Positions 1-13,033 of a stretch of 64,000 nucleotides of DNA are shown here, in pieces (positions within the stretch are counted from its first letter, which is position 1; every line of letters begins with the position of its first letter). Origin of the DNA: Stenopsyche tienmushanensis (lineage: Eukaryota; Arthropoda; Insecta; Trichoptera; Stenopsychidae); the NCBI GenBank assembly GCA_008973525.1, contig WACJ01000056.1:1116001-1180000 (forward strand). The letters are read 5' to 3'. The notes beneath the pieces were generated by a model that worked only from the letters and a program-made list of their open reading frames with translations, ran no database searches and was not told the origin of the DNA. A program made the translations under genes and the position numbers.

Positions 1-3000
1 ATATGGCCAATTCGTGTCTTGCTACAATTTTTCATCGAAATACACACGGGGAAAAAGATTGTTCAAACTCGTCATACGACAGGAAAACGACTGTTTGCAC
101 TGTCCGAAACGTAATATAATCTATACTCCAAAATATTTACCCTTTCTGAGAATAGAATCGACGATGGACGACAACAGCGAAAGACACGTTTTATATACCA
201 AAGTCTGCAAAAAGGTAATTGTGCGACCGTTATTGAAAACGGTAAACGCGCCGTCGTCGCAAAATGATAAATTAAATTTTAATGAACGTCACGACGCACA
301 ATAGAGGGGCTTCCCCGTATGAAATATGATACACAATCATAATGTCGACGAACATTTTCAAAAATCAATGCACTCTTTGAAAGGCGACGGGCCTTTGTGA
401 TGGCAATTCTTCGGAATGCCTCGAAGAAAAATAAATTATTTTCGTTGATTAAGCGTTTGAATGGGGCACTTACAAAAGAAAAACAAATCTGTATATTGAT
501 ATAAAACTCAATTTGCACGCCCTTTAGAACTTGCAATGTAAAAGCTTCCAAAGGTGAAAAACGGCTCTTCAACAACAAAATTGCATTAATTAGATCTGCA
601 TATATTTTTTTCCAAAGCCAAATATAATTACTATCTGACTGACACAAATGCATAATAAATAAGCAACAATTTATAAGATTGCCACAGACGATGTCACTCT
701 CTGAACAATTGATATGGTTCAGCTTCGAGTGATCGTCAAATTTATTTTATAAACAAATTATATCGAATTATCTATTTTAAATTGTAACACCAAAGATCTC
801 TTTAAATCATGAAAAAAACTCGCAAAAATAAATCCGTAGGATATTTTTTAATTACTACACAAACCAGTTTAACCTAATTTCTGCTCATTAACGTACATAC
901 GCTAAGAGTTTCGTACGTGCAAAAAAATCAATGCGTTAATAAAAGGCGCCAATTAAATGCGTTGGTACTTGATTTTTAATTATTAAGTCAAAAATTTGCC
1001 AAAGGGGTTGAAATTGATTTCAATTTACGAAATACCCGCATTTTAGAATGAATGCTCATGTATGATAAAACGACCATTTCACACTTCAGTATGATTTTTC
1101 GAGCGTTTGTGTAGTCGCCGAATGCAATGCATACGGATGGAATTTCCATATAAATACATCGATTCTTTCCAGCCTATTTTTATTTTATTCAAATAACCTT
1201 ATCCTAGTTTAGTCAGTGGGAAATCATTCCATAAAAAAAATTCTATTCCTGCGAAAATGTCTTGGGAAGATCGCCTGCGTTCGATAACGGATATGGTGGC
1301 TTAAGATCGAATACATATATTGAAAAATTGTAATATTTACGCGGTTAATACGGCCCTGGATAATTGAAGTATACATCAATTATTTACTATTTATCAATTA
1401 CAAAATGCATGTCTTTTTCTAGATTTATCAGTAGATTGTGAAATTTCCATAGAAAGAACACGGTCCTTTCACAATTAATTTCAACTGCACAATCCAAAAA
1501 TCAATGTTTCGTTTGTACAAATATTTTCTTTGGGTTTTAATCAAATACAGACTTAAATCGTTAAAATCTGAAAGAAGTTCCAAGCTCCTTTGATGCTATT
1601 GACAGCAATAAGACAGAAAGGAGTTCAAGAAAAAGAATCAAGATTCGAGAAACAAAATGAAACGACAAAAACGAACAATTTACTATTATTAAATAAATAA
1701 TATACAAAAAGCGGTCGATTTTAAATCGTATGAAAATCAGCCAAAAACTATCCATTCCGTAATATGAAAGCATTTCTATTTTATTACGATGAAAAGCATC
1801 CACTTTAAATTATTATGGGGAAAGGAATACAATACAAGGTAAAATAGTACACTAACGCAAATAAAATATGGGATTGTCATTAGCAGCATGTGGATGCTAT
1901 CGCATATGCGCAAAGTATGCTTATTACTGAGATAAATTTAAAATTATTAAAAAGTTCCAACCAATGAACGAATGGAGGTGGTTTTGTGTCTTTGAAGAGC
2001 AATTTAAACTAATGGATGCGATAAAATTTTATATCCATTATTCATACATCAAGAATAGAAATATCGAACAGGGATGCTTTTCATTCGAATTGAAGCGGAT
2101 GCAAAATTTATTTTCATATCGAAACAGAACACTTTGAAGATGGACGCTAATTGTGGTCTGTCAAAGGTAAAATAGTGGCAATGGGGCATAAAGCACCGAA
2201 GAAATGTCTTCATCATGTCCGACCTTTAGCGGTGAAGAATAGATTTGCTGCGATGACATTAAAGACACCCTAAATTCCGCGCCCGTGAGACATCTTGGTT
2301 GAACTTAATCAAACACTTAATTGTAATCTGACCGTCATATATACACACTGCCGTTTTTCATTCCAATATTAAATAATGATAGACAAATATGCAGACATGC
2401 AGCGTGTCAAATTGCAGCAGAATGCAGCAACTAACATTTAGTAATGGGATTCGGCAGCAAAAACAGGAGTATGAGTGCGAATCGGATAAATCCGCTATAC
2501 TGTCGGTATAAAAGTCCTGAAAACAGATAGTAAAGCTCAAATGTACTTTATGTGGAAAACAAACTGCACTATACGGCAAACTTGTATTTATTTGCAACAA
2601 CAAAAAAAAGGGGGGCGAAATCGATGCGCCCCACAGCTTCGTCTGGGCCAAAACCAATTGTAAATGTCCATGTGTGCACAGCACAAGAGATATCCATCTG
2701 GCTCCGTAAATAGCCATGAGAAGACACATTTTAATTGCGTCGACATTGCGAAATACAAGAAAAAATCATAACAGTCTTTAAATAGTCGTTTGCATATGCG
2801 GTTATTAATACGCATGTACTTTCATTAACAATTGCAAGTCGGCACGTGCTTCGCAAATGTCAGCCGTTTTTACTCACAGCTGATCATTTTCGGTTGGTTT
2901 TTTGTCTCACATCTCGTTTGCAGCTATTAGCGAACTAAAATGTTTTGCGAGAGAATCTCAGTCGTTCATCTCCGAGTGTTTTGAAAAGATTAGCGTACTA

Positions 3001-5827
3001 AATCTCCGACAAGGTTTTTTTGTGTTTTTAATTGGTTAATTTAGTTTTCCAGAACCACACTACGAACGTATTCAAATATAAATATAATTCAATAAAAAAA
3101 GTACTTAGGCCTTACATAATATACGGATTTAATAACATTTTTTACATATTTGATACCCGGTTATAAAATAAACTAAGTTTTTTACGTACACCTTCATTTT
3201 ATAGAATTTATACTCATCAAAGGCTACCTTGAATAGGCTCCAATTATGTTTTTTCTTTCTACTTGAGTATTCTGTGGGATTATACCGTTATATGGACAAG
3301 TATAGAGGAACAAAACTAAAATCGGGAACAGCGAATTATGAAAGATCTACAATGAAAATGGTAGCAGACGAAAATATTTAAGAAACAATTATCAGCTTCT
3401 CACAAGAAAATAAATTTAAACGGTTGTTGCTACATCACAGCAGATAGTTGGAATTCTTTAGATGTATCAATTTTGAAAAATCATCATTCAAAATTTTGAA
3501 TAGACTGATTAGTAAGTTCCAGTAACGCGATATAGGAGACTTTATAAAAATACCCTTCCCGATAGAGATGTGTTAAAAGTATTCGCGATTTTGCAGCTTA
3601 TAAAAGAAGAGCTAACTTTAAGCAAAAAAATATATTTTTAATAAAAAATATTTTATTATATCATATGTAATACAATTTGTAAATTTAGACAAATAAAAAT
3701 GATTCATACTTTCAGTGTCGTTCTCTGTCAATTATGATTATTTTCCATTATCCGGATTTTCGTGATCCGGACTATTTTCATTCCCAATTAGGTCCGGATA
3801 ATCAAGGTTCTACTGTATTAACACGTGAATTAATTATATTTTTATTTCGTTCTAACCACCAATCTATATATATGTTTAATTCATTTTTAAAAAAATGGTT
3901 CACGTTGATAAGCAACTAATACTAACGATGGAGTGCTACGGGCAAAAGTTTAGCAAAATTTATCTACTTCTCTACAATTCCCTGTGGAGTGATAAAAACT
4001 CAATTCAAAGGATTTCACACAAATTAACAGTTGCGAACAAACTTGCGAAAAATATGTTCAAATTGCTTATTTCACATAGTAACTATTGTAAGAACATAAA
4101 CGAATAGTACAACGATTAGATTGCGAAAAATTCTGAAATAATATTCAAGAGCAAGGGAAGGTCACGGTGAATGTACAATGATTTGGCTTAAAGTGACGAG
4201 TTGACGATGAGACTACAAATGATTATCCTTGTCTTTCGCTTTCCGTGACGTCCAAACTAATTTGCCCTCCCACACCAATAGAAGTATCATTTTAAAAACT
4301 TATCAACTGAGCTGATTGATATAAGGGTTAATATGTGTTTTTACATAATAAAATATATCCAATCAACAGCCGTTTTGCCTTATGAGGGTATCTTCAGATG
4401 CTTTTATGCATACTCGCGATTAACGCATGACTCAATCATTACCCAATACTTTCGTTCAAATAGTTTTCTAAAGACATGCTCTTTGAAATGCTTCTAATAT
4501 TAGATAGACAATGTCCGTCTTGTCCGGATGACTCTCTATTGCTGACCGGTTTATTTATACGTGAAGCTCGTCAAGAAATCCGACGGACGATTTGTTGTCA
4601 TCTTTCGCCGAATGCATCTAAATCGACGATGCACGACTCTTCTTAAAAGTGTTAAATAACACGCGCGCTATGAATGTGCGTCACAAGTAATATAATTTCA
4701 GCTCAAATATTAAATTCGATTTGGTCTCGAGCAGCTAGTGTGAATCTTAAAGTAATTAATCGCTCGCAAGTTCAAATAAACTTACGCAACCCTAACATAA
4801 TTGATTCATAATTACTCGGTCGCCGAATATGATATGATCAGTGAATTTGATTCGTAATTAATCCCGAAAGTTTGGCAGGATTAATTGTGTGCTGCAGAAA
4901 TTAAATATTCGCGACCGAATAAACAGCCGACAAAATGCACACCGTGAAAACGTAAGCGCGCCGAGTTATTTCGGCGGTCGTTTTTCTGGTTATCTGTAAA
5001 ACAAATTACATACGTAACTCGTACGCAAGTCGCAGTTATCTGCCTAATCCCCCATTTCGTATAAACTCCGCCGATCCCATTTTTTACAAACATACGGCCA
5101 CATACTTTATTTGTTGCGCGAGGGGGTTGAAGCAACAAATATAGGCTTCATTGAAATACAACAACAATTTTAACGAACGCGATTATCTTTTAATTGCGGA
5201 GCCATCTTTCAATCGTGTATATTATATCCGGGAAAATGAACGATCCCGCTGGAATTTCATATTTCGACGAATTCAATAAAACCCGAAAACCCCCAGAAGA
5301 AACGCAATAAATTTCAATGAACAAAAGATACGCGTGTGTTTGTATATACTTTTGGAGTTTTGTAAGTGCACGAATTTAATCCCTCGTGTGTAATATTTCA
5401 GAAAAAACAAAGTTAACTTGAATTTACAACACGGGGCATTATGTAATATTACCGAACGACGCATACAGAATATTCGGTGACACTTTATAGCACGAAAGAA
5501 ATACTTGTGGGATGATTTATTAGATTTTCGCAGGAAGTCGTGTGAAATTAAACAAGATGTGATATAAAAATAGTTTTCAAGGAAATTATACAGTGATGGA
5601 TACAATGTCAAAATTAAAGTCCGACGCGTAGCAGCTGTGCATATTTATCGATATAATCGCAAATCTCTAAAGATGCAATTTTGCTAAGCACAAAACTATC
5701 GTTTCGTCTTAAACCCCATGGGTACGGAAATTTGGATACAGAGACAGAGAAGAGAGAATGCGCTTCTTTCTACTCACAATTCACTACGTCACTTTGTTAC
5801 GAACAAGATTTAAGAAAAGAATAAGCG
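1..5827. other. AT-rich intronic sequence, nothing recognised
   Basis: ORFs up to 124 codons occur on both strands (for example 279-653 and 2358-2729, minus). They lack any domain, codon pattern or splice context that would support a gene. I saw no repeat shared with the rest of the window. Confidence 0.5.
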
Positions 5828-6232
5828 TCTAGAAGTCGAAACTTGATTGTTCGTGTTGTCTTGAGAACAGGTGTTTGTTTTGATAATTAAGATACTCGCA
5901 TCATTCTTATCCCTGACCAATTTTGTTATTCCCTCTTGACTGTTCTGGAATGACGTCATTAGCTGGGTATCACCGTTCCTTTGCAAAATCTACTCCTTCA
6001 GAAGTAAACTGGAAGGCTTGTACAGTAACCCTGTCCTTTTATTTTGCAACACATTAATAGACAATAGCTGAACAACAGAAAGCAGATGTCATGCAAGTTG
6101 AACTTTAAGAAATATTCCGAAGAAATGAAGGAATATTATGTGATATCAACAGTGTTAGGGTTCATTTATTTAGCCTGGTTCATTATCAAGCTTGTTAAAC
6201 GCTGCGGCGGAGCTGACAAAAGTTAATGTACA
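5828..6232 (+). repeat. Dispersed repeat family C, copy 1
   Basis: This roughly 405-bp segment aligns nearly base for base with 21452-21857. Shared blocks include TTTGTTTTGATAATTAAGAT, ACTCGCATCATTCTTATC, AATCTACTCCTTCAGAAGTA and the end GCGGCG(G/A)AGCTGACA. Left and right flanks differ, so this is interspersed and not a large duplication. No terminal inverted repeats, TG...CA ends, poly-A or protein similarity were seen, so the class is unknown. Confidence 0.75.
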
Positions 6233-7563
6233 TTAGAGCATAGCATGTCTGCTCTCTGGTCCGAATGGGTTAACTAAATTTATATACGAAAATTCTACCT
6301 ATAATCCATCTAATCCGAGATTTGTCGCAAGAGCGACGTTCGACAAAAGAAAGCATGGATCTACGATAATCCTTAGTTATACATATATCAAAAGTTGAGA
6401 ATCATTCACAAACAAACGTTAATGAACGAATCTTCATTTTACTAAGCTCAGTAGCTTTTAGATTCATACATGAATACCAATCGATTAAGTCGTTATTGTA
6501 CGGTGCTATAATAAAATTAACAATGACCTCTTCAAACTCATAACGAATCGAGTTTTCAAAGTGCATATAAAGGCAATAATAAAATAAACGCCAACGGATC
6601 AATGGAAAAATTCAAGTGGTCATTGTTGTTCTTTTTATTTCGAACAATAGTGTCATATTCTGTATGCATTTTATTATGGCTTATTGATTAAATCGGCAAC
6701 ATTTTTACGACTTTTTTATATCCGCACGTACAAAAATAAACGTTCGTCTCTCACAATGAAACCCAAACTGCTGAATGAGTTTTCACAAATGAGGATATTC
6801 AGTGAGGAGGACTCTCATCCTGATGATGCTCTCATTGTTGCTAGAAAAATTACATAGTGTATTGAAATAATCCATCAACATATGAGTATCGCAACTATTC
6901 AGATCGAGCCGAGTTTTGAAGGATATCGTATGAGTAACGCATCTCCTTTTAATTTCATAGCACTTGTCGTTAAAAATATTGAACATTATTTGACATGATT
7001 TATTTTTATAAAAATGATAAAAAGTGTAGTTTAAAAATAAATATCTATTTTCCTCCAAATACACTCGATATTACATACATTTGAAAGTAATTTTACAATA
7101 GTATTAAATTCAATATGACTCATATGTGTCATAATACGGATATTAATGTTGAGCTTAAAATTATCCCATGATTTAATTAACAAGAAAATTTTCCTTCAGT
7201 TATGCGTATTTGATATCAAAGGTTAATACTGCTAGGTAATAAGATCATATTAAATAATTAATTATAGACAACTATGATATAATTTAATTGAGATGCTATG
7301 AAAAACATATCGCTGAAGAACATAATTATATTTTCAAAAAATTTAAGGGATTATCAAAACAAAAAAAAAAACTAAATATGCTTAAATGTACAACTTATTT
7401 AACATTTAAACTAAAGATATGTTATGATTAAAATGTATGATCTCCCTGAAGATTTTGATGATCAAATTTAAACATTAACAATACAAATGAATGCGATCGA
7501 ATTTCATTCGCAAAGCAGAACAATTAATAATGAATTTGAAATTTAAGTAAAATGTTTATGGAC
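6233..7563. other. AT-rich intronic sequence, nothing recognised
   Basis: Short ORFs (up to 93 codons, minus) without recognisable similarity. The sequence is very AT-rich, with runs of A near 7360. Confidence 0.5.
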
Positions 7564-8165
7564 ACGATAGGGCGATTGGCTTAAACGTCACGAAAATTGA
7601 AACTCTTATTCAGTTGGAAAGTGATGGAGAATAATTTGTGATATCTCTGCCTTCGATGCACATACGATAGATACGTTACGCGCATGCGCCGCATCGAATC
7701 TATTGCATGTGTTTGTATGTATGTGTGCATAGCATTAAGCAACCACTACTCCAGTAGCAAGTCTATTTTATTATATACTACACAAACATATTTTCATCTT
7801 AATTTCCGTAAATAAATGGACTTTATGAGACGTAGATGCTATTTTTGTATATCCGCCACTTACCGTCCGTACAAATCCACCTAACTCTCAGGACCGCGTA
7901 GCGTGTATAAAGCTTGTATATAGCAAATTGGTGTATTGTTGATAGCAAACAATTCATTTCTTCGAGGAACATAAACGATACACATGAAATCGATTAATTT
8001 GGGTTATCATTATTAATCGATAAATTTGGCTTATCGATTTATACAATCGTACAATGTATGCAAGACTCTCCGTCTCTGCCTCACATTCACAATCTCTGAA
8101 CTCAAAGAGCAAGAATGTTCTTTCTGAATCACTGGAATTCGATCGCCAATATGCGACTAGAAAAT
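7564..8165 (+). repeat. Modular repeat family, modules B then E
   Basis: Module B (about 7564-7822) shares CACGATAG(G/A), AAGCAACCACTACTCCAGTA and TTTTATTATATACTACACAA with 12845-13033 and, reversed, with 31560-31772. Module E (about 7825-8165) parallels 60840-61200, including AATCGATAAATTTGG and ATACAATCGTACAATGTA. Here B and E are adjacent, as A and B are at 12692-13033, which suggests an element of order A-B-E with most copies truncated. It has no coding potential. The 10-bp palindrome GCGCATGCGC lies inside module B. Confidence 0.6.
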
Positions 8166-9946
8166 AGTTTGTGGTCGATTAATTTCCAATATCAGGGATG
8201 AAAATATTGAACATGGATGTGTTTTATCGTTCAAATCTCAAGCATATTTATTTCAAAATTTCAAATCTATAGCATCAGACGTAAAACTAATATTAAACAG
8301 ATAGAACCGGTGTCTTCTTACTTCGAAACAGCCTTTGGGCCGCAAGTTGCAAGAGCATCGCAGTTGCTCATCGGATGGAAAAATTCAATAAAGAAGTAAT
8401 AGCCGTTTGAAATTTCATCAAATCGAATTTCTTCCAAGGCGAACAGTGTTCATAACCCGAACGTAGCGAGCTCCGGAGTAAACAAATTTAGGCTCCTTTT
8501 GTTGCGAGACGTCTGCCTCGCCGAAACTACGATAAGTCACGGTAAGCAGCTTGTGTGCTACGTAATTCCCATACTTACGACAGATATTTGAGAAGCTGAG
8601 GAAAAATGGGGCATTCGGTCGTAGCTTTCCCTAACCCGACACCGGAGGGATCCTTCGTACAAACAAGGGTGGCCACTGACTTTAATATCAATCATATCGA
8701 CACGTGTGCTCTATCGCGGGCTCCTCAAAAACAAACACTTCAAACAGAGCACGTATCGAAGGACAACGCAACCCAGAAACCACACAAAGAGCTCAAGTAT
8801 GAGAATATTGATGAAAATTCCTCCAAGGAAAAGTAATTGATCAAATTGTATCAAAGCAGATCGGTTACATGAAGCTTCCAGAACACGAATCTCTATATTT
8901 TAATAAATTAAGAATTCCTCGAGAAGGGGAGCGTGCATGCGAGGCACTTTCCAAGTTTCCCAAGTCGGCTGAGTGTCAAAGGAAAAACGTACAACTGCTA
9001 GGAGCTGATAAGACGCTCAAAAATACCACATAAACCTAACAAAAATTGCTTATGACGCTCGGCGCTGCAAAACCACTTACTAACCTTAGCGCTGCCTTCA
9101 TATTTTCCGAAAAGAGAAATAAACACAATTCCAAAAGTGGACACGATTGAAAAACGCACACAACTATCGTACACAAATTCTCAGCTGCTCACAATTTAAA
9201 GAATACCAATCATTAAAACCATCGTGTACTCGAAAAAGAAACACGAAGAATTCCTAAACAGCTCAGTCAATCTTCGACTCGGTCGAGAGTCCGGCCTTTT
9301 TACGAATTCTCCGCGTCGAAAGCGTTGTTCACTCTTGTGCATGCTCTTTTAAATCTATTTTAACTTTAAAAAATACGCACGCTCCGTGGATTCAAAGCAG
9401 TTCTTACATTACACAAATTGTAAAAAGTCACGTTCGCGCGATGTAAACAGAATAAATAAGCTTCATTTCATTCCGAGATGGATTCGACATTTGTTAAAAT
9501 AAGCAAAAATATTACATCAATGCAATAAAATCGTCCATCGACTGCGCCGTTTGTGCGTCTTCGTTCACTTGGGCGATATGAAGAAGTTAACCGGGCGATA
9601 AATCTCAAATTTTATGTATACAACGAAAGCGAACGAGCGCAATAAATCAAGAGCGATAGTTAAATTCGTACAGTTTAATGAAAATCCGCTCAACACAATG
9701 CTCCGTCGGTGTGATTTTAATTAATTGCGAAGATTCCATATTAAATTTTGAATGCATCTCTGGGACCCTCGAGATCTGCAATGAATCACCAATTTAATTA
9801 GAGATATGATAATTCTTCAATTTGTTCGGAACAAGAGGCGTGTCGACGAAATGGAAGCACGCTCGATGAAATCAAACCACAAACGAAATTAGGTCGGAAT
9901 GTCTGCAAAAAGCAACAGATTAAATTCAATTTATTTTGATAATATC
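8166..9946. other. Intronic sequence of mixed composition
   Basis: Part of it (8440-8860 and 9240-9620) is richer in CG than its surroundings. Apart from the candidate 17-nt exon at 8579-8595, nothing is recognised. The 76-codon ORF at 8606-8836 has no family match. Confidence 0.5.
8579..8595 (-). other. Possible 17-nt cryptic exon or microexon
   Basis: On the minus strand a pyrimidine-rich acceptor (GCCCCATTTTTCCTCAG) is followed after 17 nt by a strong donor, GTAAGTATG. The strand agrees with the hnRNP L gene. Because 17 is not a multiple of three, inclusion would shift the reading frame, as a poison exon would. Matches of this quality do occur by chance in a 60-kb intron, so this is only a candidate. 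Confidence 0.2.
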
Positions 9947-9954
9947 GTCTAGAT

Positions 9955-10223
9955 CAGCGGTTCTTAAACTGGGATCCACGGACCCTTGGGGGTCCGCGAA
10001 AATATAAAAAAAACATTTACCTATACTTGAACAAGATATTTTTGTGGAAATGTTTACAGAAAACAATATAAGAAGATCTATTTTGACCAATAAATGTTTA
10101 TTTGTCTCAAGAACGACGTAAAATGTTGGGATGGGGTTTTCTAAATAACTTATTCAAGAGGGGTTTCACGGGAAAAAATGCTCAAGATGGGGTCCACGAA
10201 CTATACAAGTTTAAGAACCGCTG
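9955..10223. mobile_element. hAT non-autonomous element (MITE), copy 1
   Basis: The left end is CAGCGGTTCTTAAACT and the right end is AGTTTAAGAACCGCTG, a 16-bp perfect terminal inverted repeat typical of hAT elements. The flanking 8-mers are GTCTAGAT (9947-9954) and GTCTAGGA (10224-10231), matching at 6 of 8 positions with the central TA kept, as expected of an aged 8-bp target duplication. The inside repeats the phrase GGGGTCC(G/A)CGAA, which is also found in the hAT copies at 49925-50010 and 58406-58589. It is 269 bp and has no coding capacity. Confidence 0.8.
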
Positions 10224-10231
10224 GTCTAGGA

Positions 10232-12691
10232 CTCTATGGCCCGATTCACATTATGGTGCCGTTTGCGGTTCGATCTCGCTTTGATCCCGGTCCAGTCGGT
10301 ATGAATACTCTTGATTGTTTCTTGTGTAAGAATATCTGATCGGAGCGGGGTCGGACCGAGACCGATTATTACCAAGATTTAGAGGAAGAATCTATTATTG
10401 ATATGACACTCGTATTATTATTTTTAAAAACGGCACGTATTTTTGGCATTACCGATATATAAGTAATTAAACATTATTTTATGCTTGAAAAACGCTGATT
10501 TTTTATTACAATTTCTTTATTATAAATATAAAGTAATAATTATTCTACATATAATAATGCAAAAAAAATAGCTTACTTCTGAAACGCGTGCCCTACAAAA
10601 TTTAACCCACTATTCAAAGGGTTAAAAGGTGTGCATTTTGATTTAACCTTTAGCTGGAAACACTAACAGAATTGTTTTCACACAAAAACATTTCAAATTC
10701 GACGTCGGAAAAGCGACTTTAATATCTGCTAAGTGAAAATAAATAACCGCGAATTGAACGCAAGGAGGAAGAGGCGTATATAAATGGCAATGTAATTTGA
10801 TTCCTTACACCTCAAAAATCAATATGGTTGTTCCTCTTATCGAACAAAAATGTGTTGCCGGGAAACACGGCCGGGTATGAAAAGCGAGAGAAGATATTTT
10901 TTCCATCGTGCCAAAATATTTTTCAAAAAAATAAACAATTTAAATAATTGCATATTTGACACGTTCGACATTAAAAATAGACGCAGTGAAATTTCCCATT
11001 TGAAGACCGTTCACTGTCGATGAAGGATCTTTATCGAAATTAGTTTTTTTTCTCGTTTAAGCATCCCCCAGGCTGTTTCTTAGTAATAAACAAACAAAGC
11101 ACTGAAACACATTTATTTTCCCAATCTCTCAACGATACTAATTTACTTTACTGTAGGATAAATTCGTTTCCGAATAAAACTGACAGTAGCCAAACACACA
11201 CAGACTCGCCAAGCGTGAAGAAAGAAACGAGAAGAAAGCAAAAAAGTATAATTTTAATTAGTTTATGTCAACGATACCGTATTTTTCGTATTGCATCATA
11301 GTAAAACACGCGAAATTGTTTCCGTCGGTGCTTCGGGTTGTTTAAACATTCCGAGAGTCTTTATTCTGGGAGGGGCGGCATTAATGCGTTTGAAAATTAC
11401 TCTACATCCAACTAAAGCAATAATGGCAGCCGCGAATTCGTACCGAGTGTTTTAATATCACGAAAATAAAGCTTTTCACGTTCGAAACGAACGTACGCGA
11501 GTATAAAGAGGTTTTGAGTGGATATAGAGTGCATGGGATCGTTAAAAATAATTGCCACATTGATTGATTCTGCATGTGTTCGTTTTAATTGCGACAGAAA
11601 AGCATCCGAATCGTGTGATTTAATAAGGCGAAACGGAAAATTGCGATGAGATTCCGACACTTTAATATTTTCCCGAGTCGATTTTAAGAACTCCTCTTTG
11701 ATTCTGCTTAATTCGTCACACAATACAGTTGTGCTGTGTTGATCTTCCTTTGACTTTTTTGCTCGACGCAAATCCCATCAAATACACAAAGGATTTTTTC
11801 GATGTTAATGAAAGCTGAGGGATTGTAGCAGGTACTTTTTTCCGGTGAAAGTCATTGTATTCTTTTTTAGGATTATTACGTAAGATCCATTTCTCTTTTC
11901 CCGTTAGTGAATCGAAGCAAAGAGGAATCTGATTCTTTATTAGGACAATAGAAATGCACAAATTGTTCTGTGATGCTCAAAGTTCATTGGCAAAATTCAT
12001 GAGAAGCCCGAATTCCTTGTTTATTAATCTTCTCAAGCCAATGAAGATGATTCCGTGCTATGAACTATTTGCAATCCAGCTTTGTTAACAATATTTGAAT
12101 TATATAGCCAAGATCAAAATTAAACTAAGAATTCTTCTATTTAAATTATATCGACAATTGGTTTTTCATAACACGAAAACCATTAAAACACAAAAAAATC
12201 CATGGAAAGTAGTTGATGGAACTCATCGGAAATTTACGAGCACCAAATTTCAAACCGGGAAGATCATCGACAGGAGACAAAGAACGACGTTTGAATGTGA
12301 CCGGGAATTTTATATACAACAATCCCAATAAACATAAAGACTGCACAGTGTGCTCTAATTATAAAATTCCCGGTCTCAAAAAATATCACACATTTAAAAA
12401 TTGAATTTGTATATGAATACATAATAAAAAGTAAAAATATTGAAAAACATTTTCATTTTCCTTGTTATAAACTTTTTTTTCGAGTTTTTATCTAAAAGAT
12501 AATTATTGAAAAAATCACTTAAAAAATAAATAAGTGTTCAAAGGGTTAATAATTAGGAATATATTTAATCCACCTTCAATATACATTTTGACAAGCTGTA
12601 AATATATACTGATTTATGGGTTTTCTTTTTTCGAAGTATTTTATTTAGAATATCCATCATCATTTTTAAAGTAGGGTAGTTCCGCGATTAA
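10232..12691. other. Intronic sequence with two isolated piggyBac-like ends
   Basis: CAAAGGG followed by TTAA occurs at 10615-10625 and 12539-12549. This is the outward form of the CCCTTTG terminus seen at 57611, but no matching left ends were found. ORFs at 11412-11961 (minus, up to 119 codons) and 12095-12404 are not recognised. Confidence 0.45.
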
Positions 12692-13033
12692 GCAGACTAG
12701 TAACTCAATCGATACAAGTTTAAATCTACAGGAAATGTGACTGACGAATATATTTTTAAAACGTATTTTTGCTATGAAAACTCATGTCAAAATTGTTGGC
12801 AATAGTACTATAAAACGTATTATTACCTCCACCTAGCCACCTTAAAATTGGTTATGACATGTGAAAGAGAGGGAGAATCGTTTGTACACATGTTGTGTAT
12901 AGACACGCTACGCACATACGCGTGTTTGTGTCTATACATAGCAAAAAGCAACCACTACACCAGTAGCAAACCATTTTATTATATATTACACAAACACAGC
13001 TTCATTTTTTAGCTAACAATTTCGTTAACAAAT
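12692..13033 (+). repeat. Modular repeat family, modules A then B
   Basis: Module A (about 12692-12845) shares CTACAGG, GTGACTG.CGA.TA.ATTTT and TTGGCAATAGTACTATAAAA with 59150-59310 and 37505-37620. Module B follows without a gap and matches 7564-7822 through AGCAACCACTACACCAGTAG and TTTTATTATATATTACACAA. This copy supplies the A-B junction of the inferred element. Confidence 0.6.

Noticed and set aside
5828..6232. Family C as a solo LTR
   Set aside because: No TG...CA ends, no target duplication and no polyadenylation signal in the right place.
10224..10290. Possible tRNA (GGTTCGATCTC resembles a B box)
   Set aside because: No matching A box and no acceptor, D or anticodon stems could be folded.
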